Shown here one piece after another: positions 8,500 through 15,040 of a DNA stretch of 64,000 nucleotides (the first letter of the stretch is position 1; each line of letters starts with the position of its first letter). The stretch is from positions 5,145 through 69,144 of the forward strand of contig DASQEH010000114.1 in the NCBI GenBank assembly GCA_035633755.1, in the 5' to 3' direction. Under the pieces are notes generated by a model. It saw only the letters and a program-made list of their open reading frames with translations. It had not been told where the DNA came from and made no database searches. Source of the DNA: DASQEH01 sp035633755 (GTDB lineage: Bacteria > Actinomycetota > Actinomycetes > Propionibacteriales > Nocardioidaceae). Both the position numbers and the translations under genes were made by a program.

Positions 8500-8685
8500 C
8501 CGGCTCCTCCCTGCGTACGTGTCCGAGGGAGGTTACGGCATCTGAAGGTGTTGACGACGACGGCGTCACGGTGAGCGCGGACTCGGGCGTACGGGACCTG
8601 GCCGAGCAGTCACAGCAGCACCGCCGGTGCTTGTGAGAGACTCTGCAAGCAACACGACGTCACTCCACCGCGCCTGGGGGCTCCC

Positions 8686-9471
8686 CTGACGACACAAGAA
8701 GCAGCCCGTGAACCGTACGTCGGGTCGGTCCGGGTCCGGCTCGCCGGGTTCGGCGTCCATGTCTACACCGCCAGCGGAAGCGTTCTCGCCCTCCTCATCG
8801 TCGTCGCAGCCATGGACGGCGAGGTCATCCGCGCCCTCTGGTTGAGTCTGGCTGCCCTGGTCATCGACGGCACCGACGGGATGCTGGCCCGCAAGCTCCG
8901 GGTCAGCGAGACCATGCCCTGGTTCGACGGGGCCCGGCTGGACGACATCGTCGACTACCTCACGTATGCCTTCGCGCCGATCGTGCTGCTGTGGACCGGC
9001 TCGTTCCTTCCGAGCGGGCCGGCCGGGCCGATCCTCGCCGCGCTGCCGCTGCTTGCCTCGAGCTACCAGTTCTGCCGCACCGACGCCAAGACCGCCGACC
9101 ACTTCTTCCTCGGCTTCCCCAGCTACTGGAACGTGGTTGCCTTCTACGTGGTCGTCCTCGAGCTGAGCCCCGCGGTGACGGGCGCACTGCTCGCAGTGTT
9201 CTCGGTTCTCGTCTTCGTACCGATCCGCTACATCTACCCGTCGCGCACCAAGGCCTTCCGGTCGCTCAACCTCCTCCTCACCGCCATCTGGCTCGCGACG
9301 TACGCCACTTTGCTCGTGCAGATGCCCGACCCCTCGGCGATCATCATCGCCTTGTCCGTCGCCTACGTCATCTACTACGCCGCCGCCAGCATGTACCTCA
9401 CCTGGATCAGTCCGCGGCTCCCCGAGAAGCTGCTGTCGAAGGACGCCATCGCCGCTGAGCTCGAAGACTGA
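8686..9471 (+). CDS. pcs: Phosphatidylcholine-synthase-like CDP-alcohol phosphatidyltransferase, apparent CTG start
   Basis: Integral membrane CDP-alcohol phosphotransferase, 261 residues if started at CTG 8686. The catalytic motif reads DGMLAR, then twelve residues, then GARLDDIVDY. That longer spacing and the preceding HVYTASGSVLALL segment are typical of phosphatidylcholine synthases, which join CDP-diacylglycerol and choline. The frame is open from a stop at 8572, but no ATG, GTG or TTG occurs before ATG 8812. Starting there would cut off the conserved first helix (residues encoded from about 8737). CTG 8686 gives a normal N-terminus (MTTQEAAREP) and follows GGGGG by 5 bases; CTG 8674 is the only other candidate. 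The DMT-type gene follows 4 bases after the stop. Confidence 0.78.
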   Translation: MTTQEAAREPYVGSVRVRLAGFGVHVYTASGSVLALLIVVAAMDGEVIRALWLSLAALVIDGTDGMLARKLRVSETMPWFDGARLDDIVDYLTYAFAPIVLLWTGSFLPSGPAGPILAALPLLASSYQFCRTDAKTADHFFLGFPSYWNVVAFYVVVLELSPAVTGALLAVFSVLVFVPIRYIYPSRTKAFRSLNLLLTAIWLATYATLLVQMPDPSAIIIALSVAYVIYYAAASMYLTWISPRLPEKLLSKDAIAAELED

Positions 9472-9475
9472 TCGC

Positions 9476-10312
9476 GTGCTGGCTCTCGGCCTTGGCGCCG
9501 CGCTGGCTGCGGCGGTCATCTTCGGCGCTGCGTCGATCGTGCTCGCGCTGGCTGTGCGCGACTCCCCCGGGTCGTCGTTGAGCCTGGACGTCGTCGTCAC
9601 GCTCCTCAAGAACCCGGCGTTCGCCCTCGGAATCGCCATGAACCTGACCGGGTTCGTGCTGCACGTGGTCGCCCTTCGCACAGTGCCGCTCTTCTTGGCT
9701 CAGGCGGGGATCGCGGCCAGCCTGGCAGTGACGGCGTTGCTGGCGGTCCGGGTGTTCGGGGACCGGCTGGGGCCCGCCGACTGGGCGGCGGTGGCCGCGA
9801 CCTGTGTCGGGCTGGCGATGCTCGCCGCGGCGTCAGGCGCGGCGGGCGACGACAGTGCGAGTGCGACCTTCACCGCCGGGTTGTTCGTCGCGTTCGCGGC
9901 GGTGGCCATCACGGGCTTCATTGTCAGCCGGATGGAGGGCGTCGTCGCGGCAGGAGTGCTCGGGCTGCTCGCCGGTTGCGGCTTCGCAGGGGTCGGCATA
10001 GCGGCACGCATCCTACCCAGCCTTACTCCCGGTGCCCTGGCAACCTCCGGCGCTACCTACGCCCTCCTGCTCTGCGGCGGGCTCGGGTTCTTGCTGTACT
10101 CGGTGGCGCTGCGCAAAGGCGCGGTGACCGCTGTGACAGCCCCGATGATCGTCTCCCAGACTGTCGTGCCGGCCGTCGTCGGCGTGATGCTGCTCAACGA
10201 CGACATCCGGGCCGGCTGGTTCCCCGTCGCACTGATCGGCTTCGCCATCACCGGCTGGGGGGCCCTCCAGCTCGCCCGGTTCGAGCAGACGACGGCTCCG
10301 ACGTCCAGCTGA
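9476..10312 (+). CDS. EamA/DMT-like membrane transporter
   Basis: A 278-residue membrane protein with about nine to ten hydrophobic segments arranged as two repeats, as in EamA/DMT permeases. The substrate is unknown. GTG 9476 lies 4 bases after the phosphatidyltransferase stop, so the two are probably one operon, and a role with a lipid head group or precursor is possible but unproven. Composition is very Ala/Val/Leu rich, as expected. Confidence 0.75.
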   Translation: MLALGLGAALAAAVIFGAASIVLALAVRDSPGSSLSLDVVVTLLKNPAFALGIAMNLTGFVLHVVALRTVPLFLAQAGIAASLAVTALLAVRVFGDRLGPADWAAVAATCVGLAMLAAASGAAGDDSASATFTAGLFVAFAAVAITGFIVSRMEGVVAAGVLGLLAGCGFAGVGIAARILPSLTPGALATSGATYALLLCGGLGFLLYSVALRKGAVTAVTAPMIVSQTVVPAVVGVMLLNDDIRAGWFPVALIGFAITGWGALQLARFEQTTAPTSS

Positions 10313-10402
10313 GCGGTCGCGTACGTCCGCACACCACCGCGCACCCCCACGACCGCGACTCACACCAACCGGTGTCCATCCAGCCCCTTGGAGGACCGCC
10401 GC

Positions 10403-10474
10403 ATGCCAACGCCGGCCACGGTCCATGACCGGCGGCAGACCGAGCGTGCCTCGGCAGGCACACTATCGCCATGA
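10403..10474 (+). CDS. 23-residue leader ORF coupled to the aldo/keto reductase start
   Basis: A short ORF (MPTPATVHDRRQTERASAGT plus LSP) with a perfect GGAGG eight bases before its ATG. Its TGA overlaps the ATG of the aldo/keto reductase by the ATGA arrangement. The reductase itself has no RBS of its own, so translation of this leader would deliver ribosomes to it. I cannot show that the peptide is made. A competing reading is that CACTAT at 10461-10466 starts a nearly leaderless mRNA for the reductase. Confidence 0.5.
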   Translation: MPTPATVHDRRQTERASAGTLSP

Positions 10475-11496
10475 CCTACACCGCCACCGACGACCGTTAC
10501 GACTCGACGACCTACCGCCGATGCGGTCGCAGCGGGTTGCTCCTGCCGCCGCTGTCACTCGGCCTCTGGCAGAACTTCGGGGACGACCGTCCGCTCGACG
10601 ACTCGCGCGCGATCCTCCGGCGAGCGTTCGACCTGGGCGTCACGCACTTCGACCTCGCCAACAACTACGGCCCGCCGTACGGGACGGCCGAGCTGAACTT
10701 CGGACGCGTCTTCGCCGAGGACTTCGCTCAGTACCGCAACGAGATCGTGATCTCGACCAAGGCCGGCTACGACATGTGGCCCGGCCCTTACGGCGAAGGC
10801 GGGTCGCGCAAGTACGTCCTCAACAGTCTCGACGACTCGCTGCGCCGGATGCGACTCGACTACGTCGACATCTTCTACAGCCACCGGTTCGACCCCCATA
10901 CGCCGCTGGAGGAGACGATGGGCGCCCTCGACGCGGCCGTCCGGCAGGGCAAGGCTCTCTACGTCGGTATCTCGTCGTACTCAGCCGAGCGCACGCGCGA
11001 GGCGGCCGCGCTGCTGCGCGACCTCGGCACGCCGTTGCTGATCCACCAGCCGTCGTACTCGATGCTCAACCGCTGGATCGAGACGGACCTCCTCGATGCC
11101 CTCGATGAGGTAGGCGCCGGGTGCATCGCCTTCACCGCACTGGCGCAGGGGCTGCTGACCGGCAAGTATCTCGACGGGATTCCCGAGGGTTCTCGGGCAT
11201 CGAGGCCCGGAAGCCTGGACAGCGGCATGCTCGACGACCAGACGCTGGCCCGGGTGCGCGGGCTCAACGCGGTGGCACACGAGCGTGGCCAGTCCCTCGC
11301 TCAGATGGCTCTTGCCTGGGTATTGCGTGACTCCAGGGTCACGTCGGCGGTGATCGGCGCGAGCAGCGTCCGCCAGCTCGAGGAGAACGTGGCCGCGCTG
11401 GCCAACGCCGACTTCACCGAGGACGAACTGGCCTCGATCGACGAGCATGCCGTGGACTCCGGGGTGGACCTGTGGGCCGAGTCCAGCTCCGCCTGA
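10471..11496 (+). CDS. Aldo/keto reductase, YghZ/MgrA-like (L-glyceraldehyde 3-phosphate reductase)
   Basis: NADPH-dependent aldo/keto reductase of 341 residues. The catalytic tetrad is visible: Asp in HFDLANNYG, Tyr in the same strand, Lys in ISTKAGYDMWPGPYGEGG, and His in DIFYSHRFD. The YGPPYGTAELNFGR and MWPGPYGEGGSRKY stretches are hallmarks of the YghZ subgroup, which detoxifies L-glyceraldehyde 3-phosphate and methylglyoxal in E. coli. That function is transferred by family. Translation may depend on the overlapping 23-codon leader. Downstream is a 249-base gap before cspA. Confidence 0.87.
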   Translation: MTYTATDDRYDSTTYRRCGRSGLLLPPLSLGLWQNFGDDRPLDDSRAILRRAFDLGVTHFDLANNYGPPYGTAELNFGRVFAEDFAQYRNEIVISTKAGYDMWPGPYGEGGSRKYVLNSLDDSLRRMRLDYVDIFYSHRFDPHTPLEETMGALDAAVRQGKALYVGISSYSAERTREAAALLRDLGTPLLIHQPSYSMLNRWIETDLLDALDEVGAGCIAFTALAQGLLTGKYLDGIPEGSRASRPGSLDSGMLDDQTLARVRGLNAVAHERGQSLAQMALAWVLRDSRVTSAVIGASSVRQLEENVAALANADFTEDELASIDEHAVDSGVDLWAESSSA

Positions 11497-11745
11497 CGCC
11501 GTGCCCGAAGGTATCCGCTCTGCCCCCTTTCGTTGCTACCCGTCCCGCGCCGACCCGGCGCAAGCGTGCTAGGGTAAGAGCGTTGCAAAAGCAGTACCTC
11601 GCACGTTCAATTGACGTCAACTGCGTCTAGCGTCAGGGCTCCTCGGTGAGCCTCAGCTATCGAATGTGGGAAGACCACCGCGCGGCAGCCAGAACACCGG
11701 CAATCGAGCTGGTTCTGAAAAACATCCGATACAAGGAGCGCACCA
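11497..11745 (+). promoter_or_regulatory. Intergenic region with cspA promoter and leader
   Basis: This 249-base gap holds two TAnnnT boxes, TAGGGT (11571-11576) and TAGCGT (11628-11633), and a 10-base palindrome TTGACGTCAA (11611-11620). Neither -10 has a well-spaced -35. If either is used, the cspA mRNA has a leader of over 100 bases, as cold-shock mRNAs often do. ACAAGGAG just before the ATG is the RBS. I see no ORF here worth calling. Confidence 0.4.
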
Positions 11746-11949
11746 ATGGCACAGGGAACAGTCAAATGGTTCAACGGCGAGAAGGGCTTCGGCTTCATCT
11801 CTCAAGACGGCGACCAGCCGGACGTCTTCGTTCACTTCTCCGCGATCGCCGCTGACGGCTACCGCTCGCTGGACGAGAACCAGCGCGTGGAGTTCGACGT
11901 GACGCAGGGCCAGAAGGGCTTGCAGGCCGAGAACGTACGCGTCATCTGA
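11746..11949 (+). CDS. cspA: Cold-shock protein, CspA family
   Basis: A 67-residue single cold-shock domain, the usual length. Both nucleic-acid-binding motifs are intact: RNP1 as KGFGFIS and RNP2 as DVFVHFSAI. It binds single-stranded RNA and DNA and likely melts RNA structure in the cytoplasm. AAGGAG lies 9 bases before ATG 11746. A strong terminator follows 30 bases after the stop, so this is a monocistronic gene. Confidence 0.96.
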   Translation: MAQGTVKWFNGEKGFGFISQDGDQPDVFVHFSAIAADGYRSLDENQRVEFDVTQGQKGLQAENVRVI

Positions 11950-11978
11950 GTTGAACCGCGGCTAACCAGCCGACTCTG

Positions 11979-12011
11979 AGAGGCCCTCACACCACTGGTG
12001 TGAGGGCCTCT
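11979..12011 (+). terminator. Strong intrinsic terminator after cspA
   Basis: Two 16-base arms (AGAGGCCCTCACACCA and its exact complement) flank a single base, giving a hairpin of about 14 pairs with a small loop. The run TTCTTTG follows. This is the clearest rho-independent terminator in the window. Confidence 0.88.
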
Positions 12012-12085
12012 TTCTTTGCGTCGTGCGCTCTGCTCTGAGTGCGGCGTCGCGACCTCGCGGCGCAGCCGAGCCGTCCGAGAAGCAC

Positions 12086-12091
12086 TACGGT
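12086..12091 (+). promoter_or_regulatory. Candidate -10 (TACGGT), leaderless DUF1028 transcript
   Basis: TACGGT ends 6 bases before ATG 12098, and no RBS intervenes beyond a weak GAGG. The spacing is that of leaderless actinobacterial mRNAs. No -35 is evident. Confidence 0.35.
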
Positions 12092-12097
12092 GAGGCC

Positions 12098-12916
12098 ATG
12101 ACGTTCTCGATCGTGGCCCGCAGCGACGACGGCTCCCTGGGCGTCGCCGTTGCCTCCAAGTTCCTCGCCGTCGGCTCGGCGGTCCCCGCCGCCAGGCTGG
12201 GGCTCGGCGCCATCGCAACCCAGTCGTTCTGCAACACGCTCTACAAGCGAGACGGCTTGGAGCGGCTGGCCGCCGGTGCGTCGGCCTCGGAGACGATGGA
12301 GGCACTGCTGGCGGCCGATGAGCAGCGTGAAACGCGCCAGGCCGGCATCGTCGACGCCGCCGGTACCGCCGCGACCTGGACCGGCGCCGAGTGCTTGGAC
12401 TGGGCGGGCGGCGTGACCGGCGACGGGTACGCGATCCAGGGCAACATCTTGACCGGGCCTGACGTGGTGGACGCCATGCAGCAGGCATTCCTGGACCTCA
12501 GCGCGGAGCCCCTGCCGGAGCGCCTGCTGGGAGCGCTCGAGGCCGGCGACGACGCGGGAGGCGACAGTCGCGGCCGGCAGAGTGCATCGCTCCTCGTCGT
12601 CTCACCAACCGGCAGCTACACACCCGGCGACGACGTGGCCTACGACCTCCGCGTGGACGACCACTCCGACCCCTGCGGCGAGCTTCGCCGGCTGTTGGAG
12701 CTGCACCATGTGTTCTTCGACCGCCCGGCTGAGGAGGACGTGCTGCCGCTCGAGGGAGCTGTGGCTGAGGAGGTACAGCGTCACCTGAGCGCCTTGGGGT
12801 ACCCCGACCTCGACACCTGGGCCGGGGTGGAGAACTACGAGCTCCGCATGGTCGACAACGGGATCGACATCGTCGTGCTCGAGCGGCTGCGCCGCCAGGT
12901 CGCCGGACAAGCGTGA
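12098..12916 (+). CDS. DUF1028 family protein (Ntn-hydrolase-like)
   Basis: A 272-residue protein of the DUF1028 family, recognised by MTFSIVARSDDGSLGVAVASKFLAVGSAVP and the later GYAIQGNILTG. DUF1028 is considered to share the Ntn-hydrolase fold; its substrate is unknown. The C-terminal 70 residues carry the putative peptidoglycan-binding-like segment frequently attached (EEVQRHLSALGYPDLDTWAGVENYELRM). ATG 12098 is chosen over the open frame from 12023 because homology begins there and a -10-like box precedes it. It converges with the oxidoreductase gene 4 bases beyond its stop. Confidence 0.8.
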   Translation: MTFSIVARSDDGSLGVAVASKFLAVGSAVPAARLGLGAIATQSFCNTLYKRDGLERLAAGASASETMEALLAADEQRETRQAGIVDAAGTAATWTGAECLDWAGGVTGDGYAIQGNILTGPDVVDAMQQAFLDLSAEPLPERLLGALEAGDDAGGDSRGRQSASLLVVSPTGSYTPGDDVAYDLRVDDHSDPCGELRRLLELHHVFFDRPAEEDVLPLEGAVAEEVQRHLSALGYPDLDTWAGVENYELRMVDNGIDIVVLERLRRQVAGQA

Positions 12917-12920
12917 CCCC

Positions 12921-13946
12921 TCACGGCTGCGGCCGTGGAAGGTCGACCATCTGTCGTTGGTGCGCGGACTCGTACCCTGCGAGGGCCACCTCGAGCGCCC
13001 GCAGGCCATCGGTGCCGTCGGCGCAAGGGTCGAGGACGGTGCCGGACCGGATGGAAGCGGTGAACGCCTCGATCATCGCCGTATCGGCGTCGGCGCCGAA
13101 CGAGACGTTCCGCAGTCCGCTGCCGACGTGGCGGCTGACGAGCTGCAGGGACTCGGCCGTGTCGGTGATGGAGAGGGAGCCCACGGACCCCAGGATGCGG
13201 CAGTAGAAGTCGTAGTCCCACGGGTTGCCAGCCGGAACCGACCAACTGGGGTCGATGCTGGCGACCGCTCCACCGTCGAACGTCATTGTCATCAAGGCGA
13301 CGTCATCCACACTCAGACCCCACAGCAAGGAGTCGACCTCGGCGCTCACGCGGCGAACCTCGCGTCCGGTGAGGTGGCGCAGCACATCGGTCACGTGCAC
13401 CGAGTGGTCGATGAGCGCGCCACCACCCGCCTGCGACGGGGACGTGATCCAGTCGGGATACTGCGGTGGCAGCGGTGGCCGCCCGCGGTTTCCGGCCACC
13501 ATGCCGATGACGTCACCGAGCTGCCCTGCCTGCAGCACGGTGCGAGCCTGCTGGACCAAGGGCAGGAACCGCGAGACGAACGCGCAGTGCAGCTGCACAC
13601 CACCACGCTGACACGCGGCGATCATCGCCGCCGCGTCGTGAACCGTCGTCGCCAGAGGCTTCTCACACAGCACATGCCGGCCCCGCTCTGCGGCCATCTC
13701 GACGTAGGAACGGTGGTCCGCAGTGGCACTGCACACCACCACAGCATCGACGTCCGCCTCCTCCACCAGTGCCGCCGCGTCGGGATAGACCGGCGCGTCG
13801 AAGTCGCGGACGAAGGGCTCACACAGCTGCGGGTCCACGTCGAACACGCCCACCAACCTCGCGGTGGACGACACGCTCAGGGACCGGGCATAGGACCACG
13901 CGTGGGAGACATGGGCACACCCGAGGACGGCGACGCCTACGGTCAC
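12921..13946 (-). CDS. Gfo/Idh/MocA family oxidoreductase (first of two)
   Basis: NAD(P)-dependent sugar or inositol dehydrogenase-like protein, 341 residues. The N-terminal Rossmann domain opens with VAVLGCAHVSHAWSYA and contains the hallmark CEKPLATT with its catalytic lysine. The C-terminal alpha/beta domain follows. The substrate is not predictable. GTG 13946 is preferred because GGTGGAG sits 7 bases upstream; the frame is open to 13982. It is separated by 52 bases from a paralogue-type gene of the same family on the same strand, so the two probably act together on a polyol or sugar. Confidence 0.85.
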   Translation of the reverse strand: MTVGVAVLGCAHVSHAWSYARSLSVSSTARLVGVFDVDPQLCEPFVRDFDAPVYPDAAALVEEADVDAVVVCSATADHRSYVEMAAERGRHVLCEKPLATTVHDAAAMIAACQRGGVQLHCAFVSRFLPLVQQARTVLQAGQLGDVIGMVAGNRGRPPLPPQYPDWITSPSQAGGGALIDHSVHVTDVLRHLTGREVRRVSAEVDSLLWGLSVDDVALMTMTFDGGAVASIDPSWSVPAGNPWDYDFYCRILGSVGSLSITDTAESLQLVSRHVGSGLRNVSFGADADTAMIEAFTASIRSGTVLDPCADGTDGLRALEVALAGYESAHQRQMVDLPRPQP

Positions 13947-13998
13947 GTCAGAACTCCACCGAGCACACTGCGAGCCGGGCATTGCACCTGTCGCGCAG

Positions 13999-14997
13999 TC
14001 ATGCCCTACCCCACGTGGTCAGGTCGACCATCGTGCCGTTTCGGACCGACTCTCGAGCCGCGAGCGATGTCCGTAACGCGGTCACGCCCGCGCTGGCCGG
14101 GACGGGGGAGGGAGCAGAGGCACGGATGGCATCCACGAACGCCCGCACCTCGGCACGGAAACCGCGGTCGCCGAGCGGCTCCCAGCGCGTCACCTCGCGC
14201 TCGGCCACGTGGAGCGTGCCGCCCGCCAGGTGGTCGTAGTCCCAGCTGAGCCTGCCATCGGTCCCCACCACCTCCGAGGACAGCTTGAACCCGTACGACA
14301 CCGGATGGCCCCAGCTGGTCTCGACCAGTGCGATCGCTCCGTTCGCGTAGCGCACGGTGGCCAGGGCGTAGGTGCACGGACCCGCCGCGGTGTCTGCGCC
14401 AACGGCGTGTACCCGGATCGGCTCGGAGTCGGTCAGCCACGCGGCGAAGTCGAAGCTGTGGACCGCGAGGTCGACGAGCGGACCTCCGGACTCCTCCTGA
14501 TCGGACAGCCAGTCCCCCTCACTCCAGCCGGGCATTGAGGAGGTCGTCGAGTGTGAAAGCATCCGGACCTCGCCCAGGTGACCGGCCTCGACGAGGTCCT
14601 TCGCTCGACGGTGATCCGGTTCGAACCGGGAGACGTGGCCGATCATCAGCAGTCCTGAGGCCCTGCGTGAGGCCTGCTCGACGCGTTGAGCATCCTGCAG
14701 AGTTCGGGCGATCGGCTTCTCACACAGCACATGCAGACCCGCCTCCAACGCTCGCACCACGAGGTCGGCGTGTGTCGGTGACGGCGTACAGACGCTCACC
14801 ACGTCGACGCCCGCAGCAAGCACCTGCTCGAGGTCCGCCACAGCCTTGGCGTCTGCCCGTGCCGCGAGCTCCATCGCCTTGTCGGCAACGGGGTCCGCGA
14901 CCGCAACCAGCCGTACACCCGGAGTCGCGCCGTAGGCGTTGACGTGCGCGGCAGCGATGAAGCCGGCGCCGACCACCCCGGCCCTCAGGTCAGTCAT
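13999..14997 (-). CDS. Gfo/Idh/MocA family oxidoreductase (second of two)
   Basis: A 332-residue family member with the N-terminal GVVGAGFIAAAHVNAY dinucleotide-binding motif, VSVCTPSPTHADL, and CEKPIARTLQDA with the catalytic lysine. Compared with its neighbour it is clearly a different subgroup rather than a recent duplicate. ATG 14997 follows GGAGAGGGGG. It starts 43 bases beyond the dnaB stop on the same strand and may be transcribed from the dnaB promoter. Confidence 0.86.
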   Translation of the reverse strand: MTDLRAGVVGAGFIAAAHVNAYGATPGVRLVAVADPVADKAMELAARADAKAVADLEQVLAAGVDVVSVCTPSPTHADLVVRALEAGLHVLCEKPIARTLQDAQRVEQASRRASGLLMIGHVSRFEPDHRRAKDLVEAGHLGEVRMLSHSTTSSMPGWSEGDWLSDQEESGGPLVDLAVHSFDFAAWLTDSEPIRVHAVGADTAAGPCTYALATVRYANGAIALVETSWGHPVSYGFKLSSEVVGTDGRLSWDYDHLAGGTLHVAEREVTRWEPLGDRGFRAEVRAFVDAIRASAPSPVPASAGVTALRTSLAARESVRNGTMVDLTTWGRA

Positions 14998-15040
14998 CAC
15001 CCCCCTCTCCGTGCCGGGACCGTACCGGCGCTGCCGCCGG

